From Roseomonas mucosa ATCC BAA-692 (GTDB taxonomy: Bacteria > Pseudomonadota > Alphaproteobacteria > Acetobacterales > Acetobacteraceae), in the NCBI RefSeq assembly GCF_000622225.1, contig NZ_JHWD01000007.1, forward strand, positions 124,001 through 188,000: 64,000 bases of DNA. Direction: 5' to 3'. Position numbers and translations under genes: made by a program. Under the pieces are notes generated by a model that saw only the letters and a program-made list of their open reading frames with translations, was not told the origin of the DNA and searched no databases. The first letter of the stretch is position 1. Each line of letters opens with the position of its first letter. Below, in pieces: positions 16,798 through 25,803 of the stretch.

Positions 16798-17961
16798 GTG
16801 AATTCCCCACCCCACCCCGAAAGCTGGATGCGCGTTACCCCGCTGGGCCTCTATTGCGAGCCCGGCGATTTCCATATCGACCCGTCACGCCCCGTCCCCC
16901 GCGCGGTGGTCAGCCACGGCCATGCCGACCATGCGCGCCCCGGCCATGGTGCCGTGCTTGCCACACCGGAAACCTTGGCGATCATGGAATCCCGCTTCGG
17001 CGAGGGGAATGCGGGACGCGAGCAGCAGGCGCTGGGCTATGGCGAAGCCCTGACCCATCGCGGCGTGCGCGTCACCCTGGTCCCGGCCGGTCATGTGCTG
17101 GGCTCGGCGCAGATCGTGCTGGAATGGCAGGGCAGCCGCATCGTCGTCTCCGGCGACTACAAGCGCCGCCACGACCCGACCTGCGCGGGCTTCGAGCCGG
17201 TGACCTGCGACGTCTTCGTCACCGAGGCCACCTTCGCGCTGCCGGTCTTTCGCCATCCCGACGCCTCGCACGAGGTCGCCCGGCTGCTGAAGAGCCTCGC
17301 CCTCTTTCCGGAGCGCGCGCATGTCGTCGGTGCCTATGCGCTGGGCAAGACGCAGCGGATCATCGCCCTGCTGCGCCAGGCGGGCTACGACCGGCCCATC
17401 CACCTGCATGGCGCGCTGTGGAACCTCTGCGCCCTTTACGAGCGCCTTGGCATCCCGCTCGGCCCGCTGGAGCCGGTGCCCAAGGGGCTCAAGCGTGGCC
17501 ATCCGCCGATCCTGGCCGGCGAGATCGTTCTGGCCCCTCCCTCGGCCGAGGCCACGCCCTGGTCGCGCCGCATGGCCGATCCGGTGACCTGCGCCGCCTC
17601 GGGCTGGATGACGGTGCGCCAGCGCGCCCGGCTGCGCGGCGTGGAACTGCCGCTGATCATCAGCGACCACGCCGACTGGGATGAATTGCTGGCCACCTGC
17701 GCCGAGGTCCAGGCTCCCGAGGTCTGGGTCACCCATGGGCGCGACGACGCGCTGATCCATGCCCTGTCGCTGCGCGGCGTGCGGGGTCGCGCCCTGCACC
17801 TGATCGGCCGCGAGGAGGATGACGACGCCCTGGAGGCTGCCCCGCCGGAGGAAGGCGCGCCGTTGGAAGGCGCCCCGGAAACGGTCCCGCCGGAGACAGC
17901 TCCACTGCCCGCGGGTGGCGGCTTCGGCACGGATGCCTCGCCTAGGGATGTGGCCCGATGA
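16798..17961 (+). CDS. Ligase-associated DNA exonuclease (metallo-beta-lactamase/beta-CASP-like fold)
   Basis: A 387-residue MBL-fold nuclease of the family that travels with bacterial ATP-dependent DNA ligases. The signature HxHxDH is at His40-Gly-His42-Ala-Asp44-His45 (SHGHADHARPGH). Other metal-site blocks are PAGHVLGSAQI, VVSGDYKRR and LIISDHADWDEL. Start is GTG 16798, giving the usual HPESWMRVTPLGLYCEPGDF opening; ATG 16828 is an alternative. The C-terminal 50 residues are an acidic/Pro-rich tail not needed for the fold. The stop overlaps the ligase ATG (ATGA), so the pair is translationally coupled and likely acts together on DNA ends. Confidence 0.9.
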   Translation: MNSPPHPESWMRVTPLGLYCEPGDFHIDPSRPVPRAVVSHGHADHARPGHGAVLATPETLAIMESRFGEGNAGREQQALGYGEALTHRGVRVTLVPAGHVLGSAQIVLEWQGSRIVVSGDYKRRHDPTCAGFEPVTCDVFVTEATFALPVFRHPDASHEVARLLKSLALFPERAHVVGAYALGKTQRIIALLRQAGYDRPIHLHGALWNLCALYERLGIPLGPLEPVPKGLKRGHPPILAGEIVLAPPSAEATPWSRRMADPVTCAASGWMTVRQRARLRGVELPLIISDHADWDELLATCAEVQAPEVWVTHGRDDALIHALSLRGVRGRALHLIGREEDDDALEAAPPEEGAPLEGAPETVPPETAPLPAGGGFGTDASPRDVAR

Positions 17962-19574
17962 GCCTGCCCGCCTTCGCCGAGCTGCTGGAGCGCCTGGTCT
18001 TCACCCCGGGCCGTCTCGCCAAGCTCGCCCTGATCCGCCGCTGGTTCGACGAGCAGCCCGATCCCGAGCGCGGCGTCGGCCTCGCCGCCCTGACCGGGGA
18101 ACTGGTCTTCAGCGCCGCCAAGCCCTCGGTGATCCGCGCCCTGGTGGCGGAGCGCACCGATCCCGTGCTCCTCGCCCTGTCGCAGGACTATGTCGGCGAC
18201 TTCGCGGAGACGGTGGCGCTGATCTGGCCCGAAAGGCCCGGCACCAACGCGCCGCCGCCGATGCTGAGCGAGGTGGTGGAGGGGCTGGAGCTCGCCACCC
18301 GCGCCGAGGTTCCGGCGCTGATCGAGACCTGGCTCGACAGCCTCGACAGCAACGGGCGCTTCGCCCTGATCAAGCTCGTCACCGGCGCCCTGCGGGTCGG
18401 CGTCAGCGCCCGCCTCGCCCGCGTGGCGCTGGCCGAGTGGGCCGGCCGGGGCGTGGAGGAGATCGAGGAGGTCTGGCACGGCGTCGCCCCGCCCTACATC
18501 CCGATCTTCCGCTGGCTGGAAGGGCGCGAGCCGAGGCCGGATCCTCGGGATGCCCCGGTCTTCCGCCCGCTGATGCTGGCCCATCCCCTGGAGGAGGCCG
18601 ATCTCGGCGCCATCGAGGCCGCGCCGGAGGACTGGCGCGCCGAGTGGAAATGGGACGGCATCCGCGTGCAGCTCGCCGCCAGCCCAGGCGGCGTCCGGCT
18701 CTGGTCCCGCACCGGCGAGGATGTCTCGGGCGCCTTTCCGGAACTGCTGGAGGGCCTGCCTTTCCACGCCACGCTGGATGGCGAGCTGCTGGTGGTGCGC
18801 GACGGCGTCGTCGCCCCCTTCGCCGACCTGCAGCAGCGGCTGAACCGCAAGGTGATCACGCCGAAGATGCAGCGCGACTTCCCGGTCGCCGTGCGCCTCT
18901 ACGACCTGCTCGTGGATGGCGCGGAGGACCTGCGCCCCCTGCCCTTCGCCACGCGGCGCGGCCGGCTGGAGGAATGGTTCACCCGGCACCGGCCGCCAGG
19001 GATGGACCTGTCGCCGCTGGTCGCCTTCTCCTCCCTGCGCCACCTGGCCGAGCTGCGCGAGGGCGCCCGCGCCGCCTCGATCGAGGGGCTGATGCTCAAG
19101 CGCGCCGACAGCCCCTATGTCGCCGGCCGCGTGAAGGGGCTGTGGTGGAAGTGGAAGCGCGCGCCGCTCACCGTGGATGCCGTGCTGATGTATGCCCAGC
19201 GCGGGCACGGCAAGCGGTCGAGCTACTATTCGGACTACACCTTCGGCCTCTGGCGCGCCGCGGAGGACGGGACGGAGGAGCTGGTGCCCGTCGGCAAGGC
19301 CTATTCCGGCTACACGGACCAGGAACTGGTCTGGCTCGACCGCTGGATCCGCGAACACACCACCGGACGCTTCGGCCCGGTACGGGAGGTGGAGAAGGCG
19401 CTCGTGCTGGAGGTCATCTTCGACGCTGCGCAGCTTTCGGGCCGCCACCGTTCCGGCGTCGCCATGCGCTTCCCCCGCATCGCCCGCATCCGGCGCGACA
19501 AGCCGGCCATGGAGGCGGACCGGCTGGAAACGCTGCTGGCCATGGTGGAGAACCGGACCGAGACGGTGGACTGA
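17958..19574 (+). CDS. ATP-dependent DNA ligase (exonuclease-linked type)
   Basis: A 538-residue ATP-dependent ligase that seals nicks, presumably in DNA repair since replication would use LigA. An N-terminal helical domain (about 1-200, with FALIKLVTGALRVGVSARL) precedes the nucleotidyltransferase domain. Catalytic Lys231 is in motif I, EWKWDGIRVQL. Later motifs are LWSRTGEDVS, ATLDGELLV, EGLMLKRADSPY and GLWWKWKR (motif V, two catalytic lysines). An OB domain ends in HRSGVAMRFPRIARIR. The known system adds an Lhr-type helicase and a PdeM phosphoesterase; neither is adjacent here. The gene converges with the stress-type gene 79 nt away. Confidence 0.93.
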   Translation: MSLPAFAELLERLVFTPGRLAKLALIRRWFDEQPDPERGVGLAALTGELVFSAAKPSVIRALVAERTDPVLLALSQDYVGDFAETVALIWPERPGTNAPPPMLSEVVEGLELATRAEVPALIETWLDSLDSNGRFALIKLVTGALRVGVSARLARVALAEWAGRGVEEIEEVWHGVAPPYIPIFRWLEGREPRPDPRDAPVFRPLMLAHPLEEADLGAIEAAPEDWRAEWKWDGIRVQLAASPGGVRLWSRTGEDVSGAFPELLEGLPFHATLDGELLVVRDGVVAPFADLQQRLNRKVITPKMQRDFPVAVRLYDLLVDGAEDLRPLPFATRRGRLEEWFTRHRPPGMDLSPLVAFSSLRHLAELREGARAASIEGLMLKRADSPYVAGRVKGLWWKWKRAPLTVDAVLMYAQRGHGKRSSYYSDYTFGLWRAAEDGTEELVPVGKAYSGYTDQELVWLDRWIREHTTGRFGPVREVEKALVLEVIFDAAQLSGRHRSGVAMRFPRIARIRRDKPAMEADRLETLLAMVENRTETVD

Positions 19575-19653
19575 TCCTCGCCGTGCGCTGGCGAAGCCGG
19601 GGCGTACCAGGGCGCCAGCAGGGGCTCCGGCACGCGGCCCAGGCGGATGCGGC

Positions 19654-20220
19654 TCAGCGCAACCCGCTCTTCTTCTCCACCACCAGCGGCACGCGCGTGC
19701 CGGTGGGCGGGTTCAGCGCCGCCGTCCCCTCGATATCATCGTCGCGGCGTTCTTCCCGCCCCGTCGGCGCGCCCAGGTCGGCAGGATCCGGCGTCCCGGC
19801 GGTGGCAGCGGCCAGGGCGGCCATTTCCGCCGGCGAAAGGCCGCCCGTTTCGCCCTGCGGCACGTAGTCCTGCCAGCCTGCGCCTCGCCACTCGCGGCGG
19901 CGGTCCTCCAGGTCCGCCGCGCCATGGTCACGCAACACCGCCATGGCATGGTCGGCCTCCGCATCCTCCAGCTCGGCGGTGAGCACGATGCCGCCACGGC
20001 GGATTCCCTCCGAATAGGCGTGGCGCTCCTCGTCCGGCATGAAGAGATGGCGCAGCGAGGCCCAGAAGCCTTCCTCCTCCGCCGCATCCGCCGCATCCGC
20101 CCCGTCGGCGGCGTGCACGGCGATGCGGCGGCGGTCCAGCCCATCCTGCTGCACCAGATGCTCGATGACCAGTTCGACATCCTCACGCCGGTCGAACAAT
20201 CCCGACACGATACGGGCCAT
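19654..20220 (-). CDS. General-stress-type protein (YflT/GSP17M-like N-terminus)
   Basis: About 188 residues. The opening MARIVSGLFDRREDVELVIEHLV and the block HAYSEGIRRGGIVLTAELED resemble the short alpha/beta domain of Bacillus YflT-type general stress proteins, in which a heavily charged linker links to a YsnF-like region. The C-terminus is acidic and low in complexity. The ATG at 20218-20220 has GGGGAG 9 nt upstream, which is why the longer open frame is rejected. It is divergent from icd across a 328-nt region. Function is unknown; a stress role is inferred from family resemblance only. Confidence 0.65.
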   Translation of the reverse strand: MARIVSGLFDRREDVELVIEHLVQQDGLDRRRIAVHAADGADAADAAEEEGFWASLRHLFMPDEERHAYSEGIRRGGIVLTAELEDAEADHAMAVLRDHGAADLEDRRREWRGAGWQDYVPQGETGGLSPAEMAALAAATAGTPDPADLGAPTGREERRDDDIEGTAALNPPTGTRVPLVVEKKSGLR

Positions 20221-20548
20221 GCTGGTGTCTCCCCTGGGGCATTTCCCGGCGGTCCGGGCGTTCCGGCCGGAGGCGCGGGCGATGTTCCCCGCGCGGCCCC
20301 GTGCCACATGCCGGGGGAAACGGCCGGCCCGCGCCGTCAGTTGCGGCCCATGATCACGGCATGGCGGCCGGATGGCGGGAGCGCCTGCCATATCCGCGAA
20401 CGGCGCCTGCCATATCCCATGGGGGCCTTGCCCCGGGGCGGGGCCGATGCGAATGTCCGCGCCACCCTCCCGCCCTCCCGGCAGGCCGCGGCCCCGCGCC
20501 GTGCCCCGCCCCAGGGCGGCCCGAACCCGCTGCCGGAGAGGATCCGCA
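20221..20548. other. Divergent regulatory region between the stress-type gene and icd
   Basis: 328 nt without a gene. It contains a 15-bp direct repeat (annotated separately). I see no convincing sigma-70 promoter and no structured RNA. The icd Shine-Dalgarno GGAGAGGA is at its right end. Confidence 0.6.
20381..20417. repeat. 15-bp direct repeat upstream of icd
   Basis: GCGCCTGCCATATCC occurs exactly at 20381-20395 and 20403-20417, 22 bp apart (two helical turns), 132-168 bp upstream of the icd start. The two copies face the same side of the helix, as tandem regulator sites would. Confidence 0.5.
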
Positions 20549-21760
20549 ATGGCCAAGATCAAGGTGAAGAACCCCGTCGTCGAGCTCGACGGGGATGAGA
20601 TGACCCGCATCATCTGGGGGTTCATCAAGGACCGCCTGATCCTCCCCTATCTCGACATCGACCTGAAGTACTACGACCTCGGCATCGAGTACCGCGATCA
20701 GACCGACGATCAGGTGACGGTGGACGCCGCCAACGCCATCAAGCAGTACGGCGTCGGCGTGAAGTGCGCGACCATCACCCCGGACGAGGCGCGGGTGAAG
20801 GAGTTCGGCCTGAAGAAGATGTGGAAGTCCCCGAACGGGACCATCCGCAACATCCTCGACGGCACCATCTTCCGCGAGCCGATCATCTGCCAGAACGTGC
20901 CCCGCCTGGTGCCGCACTGGAGCAAGCCGATCGTGGTCGGCCGCCATGCCTATGGCGACATCTACCGCGCCGTCGAGATGAAGGTGCCCGGCCCCGGCAA
21001 GGTCACCATGACCTACACGCCCGAGGGCGGCCAGCCGCAGGAGATCGGCGACTTCCCGTTCAAGGGAACGGGCGTCGCGATGATGCAGCACAACCTCGGC
21101 TCCTCGATCGAGGGCTTCGCCCGCGCCTCCTTCAACTACGGCCTGGCGCGCAACTTCCCGGTCTATCTCTCGACCAAGAACACGATCCTGAAGGCCTATG
21201 ACGGCACCTTCAAGGACACGTTCCAGACGATCTTCGAGAACGAGTTCAAGGCCGAGTTCGACAAGCGCGGCCTGACCTACGAGCACCGGCTGATCGACGA
21301 CATGGTGGCCGCCGCGCTGAAGTGGGAAGGCGGCTATGTCTGGGCCTGCAAGAACTACGACGGCGACGTGGAGTCCGACATCGTGGCGCAGGGCTTCGGC
21401 TCGCTCGGCCTGATGACCTCGGTGCTGCTGGCGCCGGACGGCAACACCGTGGAATCCGAGGCCGCGCACGGCACGGTGACGCGCCATTTCCGCGAGCACC
21501 AGAAGGGCCGCGACACCTCCACCAACCCGATCGCCTCGATCTTCGCCTGGACGCGCGGCCTCGCCTATCGCGGCCGCTTCGACGGCACGCAGGACCTGGT
21601 GGACTTCGCCAACGCGCTGGAGCAGGTCTGCATCGAGACGGTGGAATCAGGCCACATGACCAAGGACCTCGCCATCCTGATCGGCAAGGACCAGCCCTGG
21701 CTGAACACCCAGGCCTTCCTCGCCAAGCTGGACGAGAACCTGAAGAAGAAGATGGGCTGA
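20549..21760 (+). CDS. icd: NADP-dependent isocitrate dehydrogenase
   Basis: A 403-residue TCA-cycle enzyme oxidising isocitrate to 2-oxoglutarate with NADP+. Length and sequence match the eukaryotic-type (subfamily II) homodimer, not the E. coli type. Seen are the [12 protein letters not shown] opening, the substrate-binding [12 protein letters not shown] loop, [17 protein letters not shown], the metal-site [11 protein letters not shown], and the NADP-binding GTVTRHF region. ATG 20549 is preceded by GGAGAGGA; the frame extends 59 codons further upstream without homology. A strong terminator follows. Confidence 0.97.
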   Translation: MAKIKVKNPVVELDGDEMTRIIWGFIKDRLILPYLDIDLKYYDLGIEYRDQTDDQVTVDAANAIKQYGVGVKCATITPDEARVKEFGLKKMWKSPNGTIRNILDGTIFREPIICQNVPRLVPHWSKPIVVGRHAYGDIYRAVEMKVPGPGKVTMTYTPEGGQPQEIGDFPFKGTGVAMMQHNLGSSIEGFARASFNYGLARNFPVYLSTKNTILKAYDGTFKDTFQTIFENEFKAEFDKRGLTYEHRLIDDMVAAALKWEGGYVWACKNYDGDVESDIVAQGFGSLGLMTSVLLAPDGNTVESEAAHGTVTRHFREHQKGRDTSTNPIASIFAWTRGLAYRGRFDGTQDLVDFANALEQVCIETVESGHMTKDLAILIGKDQPWLNTQAFLAKLDENLKKKMG

Positions 21761-21784
21761 TCCGGCCCCTCCTCGCCGGAACAG

Positions 21785-21817
21785 AAAGGGCGGGCGCCTC
21801 CGGGTGCCCGCCCTTTT
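21785..21817 (+). terminator. Rho-independent terminator of icd
   Basis: Perfect 11-bp stem AAAGGGCGGGC (21785-21795) with GCCCGCCCTTT (21806-21816), a 10-nt loop, and a T run at 21814-21817. It starts 24 nt after the icd stop. Confidence 0.88.
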
Positions 21818-22129
21818 CCGTTTCCGGGGCGGCTGCCGGGCGGGATGAAGCCTTCTTCCATCGCGTGACCGGGGCGCCCGCGCGGAAGGCGGCCCGCCAC
21901 GAGGCGGGCGGGACGGGATCGGCGCTCCCCCTCCCCTGGCATGGCGGCTCTCGCCTCACAATCGGCTCAGAATCGCTCCCCTTTCCCGCCCTCGCCCGAT
22001 CCCGCGGCAACAGGACGTGCCGCCAGCCGTTCATGCCCTGACGGCGCGGCCGCTCCATCGGGCCCGCGGCAGGCATCCTCGTCGGCCACGCCCTGCATCC
22101 GCGCCCCTTCCGGAAAGGACGACCAGTTC
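21818..22129. other. Gene-free stretch between the icd terminator and the SDR gene
   Basis: About 310 nt. Frames are open on both strands, but none has a ribosome-binding site or recognisable protein. AAGGA at its right end serves the SDR gene. I see no repeat or RNA signature. Confidence 0.5.
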
Positions 22130-23035
22130 ATGAGCACGAACGGCCACGATCCCTATGCGATGCGCGATCCACGCCAGCAGTATCCGCGCCCGCCCTTCCC
22201 GAAGCAGCCGCAGAACGCGCCCGGCGAGCTCCACCGCATGGAACCGATGCCCGACCATGGCGAGAACAGCTATCGCGGCAGCGGTCGCCTGCCGAACCGC
22301 AAGGCGCTGATCACCGGTGCCGATTCCGGCATCGGTCGCGCCGCCGCCATCGCCTTCGCGCGCGAGGGTGCCGATGTCGCCCTGGGCTACCTGCCCAGCG
22401 AGGAAACGGATGCGCGCGAGGTGGCGAAGCAGATCGAGGCCGCCGGCCGCAAGGCCGTCCTCCTGCCGGGCGACGTGTCCGACGAATCCTTCTGCGAGAA
22501 GCTGGTGTCCGATGCCGTCGCGCAGCTCGGCGGGCTGGACATCCTGGTCAACAATGCCGGCAAGCAGACCGCGGTGAAGGCCATCGCCGACCTGACCACC
22601 GAGCAGTTCGACGCGACCTTCAAGACCAACGTCTATGCGATGTTCTGGATCACCAAGGCAGCCCTGCCGCACATGCTGCCCGGGGCCGCCATCATCAACA
22701 CGACCTCGATCCAGGCGATGAACCCCTCTCCTGCACTGCTGGACTACGCCCCCACCAAGGCCGCGATCATGAACTTCACCAAGGCCCTGGCGAAGCAGGT
22801 GGCCGAGAAGGGCATCCGCGTGAATGCCGTGGCCCCCGGCCCCTTCTGGACGCCGCTGCAACCCTCCGGCGGCCAGCCGCAGGAGAAGATTGAGGAGTTC
22901 GGCGGACAGACCGTCTTCGGCCGCCCCGGCCAGCCCGCGGAGCTCGCCCCCGCCTATGTGCTCCTGGCCTCGCAGGAAGGCAGCTTCATGACCGGCGAGG
23001 TGATCGGCGCCACGGGCGGCAGCACGCCGTTCTGA
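22130..23035 (+). CDS. SDR-family oxidoreductase (YghA-like)
   Basis: A 301-residue short-chain dehydrogenase. A 45-residue Pro/Gln-rich N-terminal extension ([16 protein letters not shown]) precedes the Rossmann domain. The domain has the cofactor motif [19 protein letters not shown] (TGxxxGIG), ILVNNAG, catalytic Ser in INTTSIQA and the YxxxK pair in [13 protein letters not shown], and ends [13 protein letters not shown]. The extension plus core matches the E. coli YghA group, often induced by stress. Substrate is unknown. ATG 22130 has AAGGA 10 nt upstream. A hairpin follows the stop. Confidence 0.92.
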   Translation: MSTNGHDPYAMRDPRQQYPRPPFPKQPQNAPGELHRMEPMPDHGENSYRGSGRLPNRKALITGADSGIGRAAAIAFAREGADVALGYLPSEETDAREVAKQIEAAGRKAVLLPGDVSDESFCEKLVSDAVAQLGGLDILVNNAGKQTAVKAIADLTTEQFDATFKTNVYAMFWITKAALPHMLPGAAIINTTSIQAMNPSPALLDYAPTKAAIMNFTKALAKQVAEKGIRVNAVAPGPFWTPLQPSGGQPQEKIEEFGGQTVFGRPGQPAELAPAYVLLASQEGSFMTGEVIGATGGSTPF

Positions 23036-23046
23036 TCCGGGCCACC

Positions 23047-23081
23047 CCGGAGGGCCGCCGCCGGTCGCGGCGACCCTCCGG
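23047..23081 (+). terminator. Hairpin after the SDR gene
   Basis: CCGGAGGG (23047-23054) pairs with CCCTCCGG (23074-23081), with an inner CGCCG/CGGCG stem and 7-nt loop. It starts 12 nt after the stop but lacks a T run. A 13-bp unit, GCCGCCGGTCGCG, is repeated at 23057 and 23092. Confidence 0.45.
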
Positions 23082-23244
23082 AGGCATCGCCGCCGCCGGT
23101 CGCGATCTTCCGGATGCAGCCGGCGGCGTCGCCAACGGGGAAGAACCGCCGCCCCGCCCCCTTTCCTCCCTGTCAAAGCGTGGCACTGTGCGCGTCCTGC
23201 GCCGCCCGGCCGGGCGGCCCTTCCGAGCCCAGGATGATTGCCCC

Positions 23245-24849
23245 ATGAAGCGCCGCGACCTCGCTTCCGCCTCCCTTGCCCTTCTGGGTTCCCCGCTCCT
23301 CGCCCGCCATGCCCTGGCCCAGGGGGCTGCTGGCTCCGGCGAGGGCAAGCCGCTGGTCATGGCCATCGGTGGCGCGATCAACTCGATCGACCCGCATTTC
23401 TTCTCTGCCACGCCCAACCACACCGTCGCGAACCACATCTTCAGCCGCCTGATGGAACGCGACCGCAAGGGCAACCCGGTCCCCGGCCTGGCCCTGTCCT
23501 GGACGCCGGTCTCGGAGACCGAGTGGGAGTTCAAGCTCCGCCCTGGAGTGAAGTGGCATGACGGGCGGGATTTCACGGCCGACGACGCGATCTTCACCTT
23601 CGCCCGCGCCCGGGACGTGCCCAACAGTCCCGGTGGCCTGGGCCCCTACCTCTCCTCCATCGCCGAGGCGAAGGCGCCAGACCCGCTGACGCTGCGCGTC
23701 ACCACCAGGGGTCCGGCACCGCTCCTGCCGCGCCAGTTGCAGCAGGTCCATATCGTTTCCCGCCATGTCGGGGAGGGCGCGACCACGGACCAGTACAACA
23801 GCGGCAAGGCCGCCATCGGCACCGGTCCCTACAAGTTCGTCCGCTACGTGCCCGGGGACCGGCTGGAGCTGGTGCGCAACGAGGAATACTGGGGCCCGAA
23901 GCCGGAATGGACCCAGGTGACCCTGCGGCAGATCACCAATCCCGGCGCCCGCGTCGCGGCGCTGCTGTCGGGCGACGTCGGCATCATCGACACGCCGCCG
24001 GCCAGCGACCTGCCGCGCCTGCGCAACTCGCCCCAGGTGACGGTGGAAACGGCGCCCGGCCTGCGCCTGATCTACCTGGGCCCCGACTTCTCCCACGCCA
24101 CCAACCCGCCCGAGGTGACGACCAAGGACGGCAAGCCCTTCGAGAAGAGCCCGCTCCTCGACCTGCGGGTGCGGCGGGCGCTGAACATCGCCATCAACCG
24201 CCAGGCCCTGGCCGAGCGGGTGATGCAGGGCATGGCTGCCCCCACCGGGCAATGGATGCCGCAGGGCAGCTTCGGCTACGCTCCCGGCGTGCCGGTGCCG
24301 CCCTATGCGCCGGACGAGGCGCGGAAGCTGCTGGCCGAGGCTGGCTTCCCCGAAGGCTTCCGCATCGCCCTGCGCACGCCCAACGACCGCTACCCGAACG
24401 ATGCCGAAACGGCGCAGGCGGTGGCGCAGATGTGGACGCGGATCGGGGTGCAGACCCGCATCGAGGCCATGCCCTGGAGCGCCTATGTCCCCCGCGCCAC
24501 GCGGCAGGAATACTCCATGTGCCTGTGGGGCTGGTCGAGCAGCACCGGCGAGGGCAGCAACGTCATGAACAGCGTGCTCAGCACCTACAACAAGGAGAAG
24601 GGCCGCGGCTCCTCCAATGACGGCCGCTACTCCAATCCGGAGTTCGACGCCCTGACCGATGCGGCGCTGTCCACCATCGACGACACGAAGCGTGAGGCCC
24701 TGATCCAGAAGGGCGTGGCCATGGCGATGGGCGACGTGGCGTTGATCCCGCTCTTCATCCTCACCAATGCCTGGGCGACGCGGAAAGGCCTGGCCTATGC
24801 GGCCGGGTCCAGCGAGATGACCCTGGCCATGGATGTGCGCTCCGCCTGA
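23245..24849 (+). CDS. ABC transporter substrate-binding protein, family 5 (peptide/opine type)
   Basis: A 534-residue periplasmic binding protein. The signal peptide is about residues 1-26 (MKRRDLASASLALLGSPLL...HALAQ; an Arg-Arg start that could be Tat-like). The SBP_bac_5 pattern follows: AIGGAINSIDPHF, the signature EFKLRPGVKWHDGRDFTADDAIFTF, RRALNIAINRQALAERVMQGMA and a C-terminal DDTKREALIQKGVAMAMGDVALIPLF. It should bind an oligopeptide-like or nickel-complex ligand. No permease or ATPase genes adjoin it, so it is an orphan and must share a transporter encoded elsewhere. ATG 23245 precedes the signal peptide directly. Confidence 0.92.
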   Translation: MKRRDLASASLALLGSPLLARHALAQGAAGSGEGKPLVMAIGGAINSIDPHFFSATPNHTVANHIFSRLMERDRKGNPVPGLALSWTPVSETEWEFKLRPGVKWHDGRDFTADDAIFTFARARDVPNSPGGLGPYLSSIAEAKAPDPLTLRVTTRGPAPLLPRQLQQVHIVSRHVGEGATTDQYNSGKAAIGTGPYKFVRYVPGDRLELVRNEEYWGPKPEWTQVTLRQITNPGARVAALLSGDVGIIDTPPASDLPRLRNSPQVTVETAPGLRLIYLGPDFSHATNPPEVTTKDGKPFEKSPLLDLRVRRALNIAINRQALAERVMQGMAAPTGQWMPQGSFGYAPGVPVPPYAPDEARKLLAEAGFPEGFRIALRTPNDRYPNDAETAQAVAQMWTRIGVQTRIEAMPWSAYVPRATRQEYSMCLWGWSSSTGEGSNVMNSVLSTYNKEKGRGSSNDGRYSNPEFDALTDAALSTIDDTKREALIQKGVAMAMGDVALIPLFILTNAWATRKGLAYAAGSSEMTLAMDVRSA

Positions 24850-24855
24850 TCGACA

Positions 24856-24887
24856 GGGAGGGGCCTCCCGGCCCCTGCCCTCTTCTT
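24856..24887 (+). terminator. Probable terminator after the substrate-binding protein gene
   Basis: GGGGC (24860-24864) pairs with GCCCC (24871-24875), extended by GGG (24856) with CCC (24878-24880), followed by the T-rich tail TCTTCTT. Confidence 0.45.
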
Positions 24888-24906
24888 GGTGCTGATTTTC
24901 GATTGC

Positions 24907-24936
24907 AAATCACAGCAAATACACAACCTGTGATTT
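24907..24936. promoter_or_regulatory. Everted 9-bp repeat in an AT-rich island
   Basis: AAATCACAG (24907-24915) and CTGTGATTT (24928-24936) are exact reverse complements, 12 nt apart, within a roughly 130-nt AT-rich stretch that stands out from the 70% GC background. The half-site TGTGA recalls CRP/FNR-type sites but in everted orientation. A regulator operator or a hairpin are both possible. Confidence 0.45.
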
Positions 24937-24991
24937 ATTTTATCGCAGTTTGATGCCCGCCCACCTGTTCATGCGCTTTTTTGATCCTGTC

Positions 24992-25019
24992 TTGTAAAAT
25001 AAAGCTAACATCGTAATAT
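24992..25019 (+). promoter_or_regulatory. Candidate sigma-70 promoter of the gene at 25045
   Basis: TTGTAA (24992-24997) and TAATAT (25014-25019) are separated by 16 nt. The Shine-Dalgarno GAAGGA and the ATG at 25045 follow about 15-25 nt downstream. Confidence 0.55.
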
Positions 25020-25044
25020 CGGCTCCGGGGGAAGGATCAAAAGC

Positions 25045-25620
25045 ATGAACTCTTCGCTGTTGCTGGTCGCCGTCCACTTCTTGCCGGAAATTTCCCGCGC
25101 CGTGGCACACGCCCAAGGGAGCGAGACAGCCCGCCAGGTGACGCGCGTGGTCTGCGCCGTCGCCGGCACGCGCAATCCTTTCCTGGCGCTGCGAAGGATC
25201 GAGGCCGATATGGGCCGGGCCGCCGCCCTGCGGATCCGCCTCGCCTCGATCGCCTGCGACCGCGAGATCGCTCTCGCCGAGAGTCGTCACCGGGCCCGGA
25301 AGGGCCAGGCCGACACGCGCCGTTCCTTCCCGGGCCGTGCCCATGCCGTCGGACTGGCGCTGACCCTCGGCGCCGGCTTCCTGTCGATCTTCGCGCTCGG
25401 CCTCGGGCGGAGCCAGGCGGCGCTCGCCGCCCCGCGCCTGGCCGGGCCTGTCGCCAGCAGCCTGTTGCTCGCCGCCATGCTGATCGCCGCCCTCGGGATC
25501 ACGACGCATCCCGATGGTTCCGAGGAGATGGCGGTGCTCGCCCCGGCATCACAACCGGCCGACGCGCTGATCCTGCAATCGGAGCCGGCGCCGAAGGCCG
25601 AGATCATGCGCCCGGCCTGA
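25045..25620 (+). CDS. Conserved-looking hypothetical membrane protein
   Basis: 191 residues, no family recognised. The N-terminal half is soluble and basic with an evident helical rhythm (TARQVTRVVCAVAG, FLALRRIEADMGRAAALRIRLASIACDREIAL). Two hydrophobic helices follow, near residues 102-120 (AVGLALTLGAGFLSIFALGLG) and 136-152 (ASSLLLAAMLIAALGI), and then a short acidic tail. It has its own good promoter and Shine-Dalgarno (GAAGGA, 8 nt before ATG), so I regard it as a real gene. The AT-rich regulatory region upstream is unlike its neighbours and suggests dedicated control. Confidence 0.7.
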   Translation: MNSSLLLVAVHFLPEISRAVAHAQGSETARQVTRVVCAVAGTRNPFLALRRIEADMGRAAALRIRLASIACDREIALAESRHRARKGQADTRRSFPGRAHAVGLALTLGAGFLSIFALGLGRSQAALAAPRLAGPVASSLLLAAMLIAALGITTHPDGSEEMAVLAPASQPADALILQSEPAPKAEIMRPA

Positions 25621-25803
25621 TCCGGCCCGCCGCGCCATCCACCGGGCGGCTCCACGATACCGGGCAGCTTGTCGCCACCGGCATCCACGCAACGAAACTT
25701 GTCTCCCTCCGTATCGACGGATGAGCCAGGGCGATATTGTCCGCGCGGCGGCCTTTCCCGTCGTCGGCCCCACCGCCGGGCCACCCGGATCTGGAGTAGC
25801 TTC

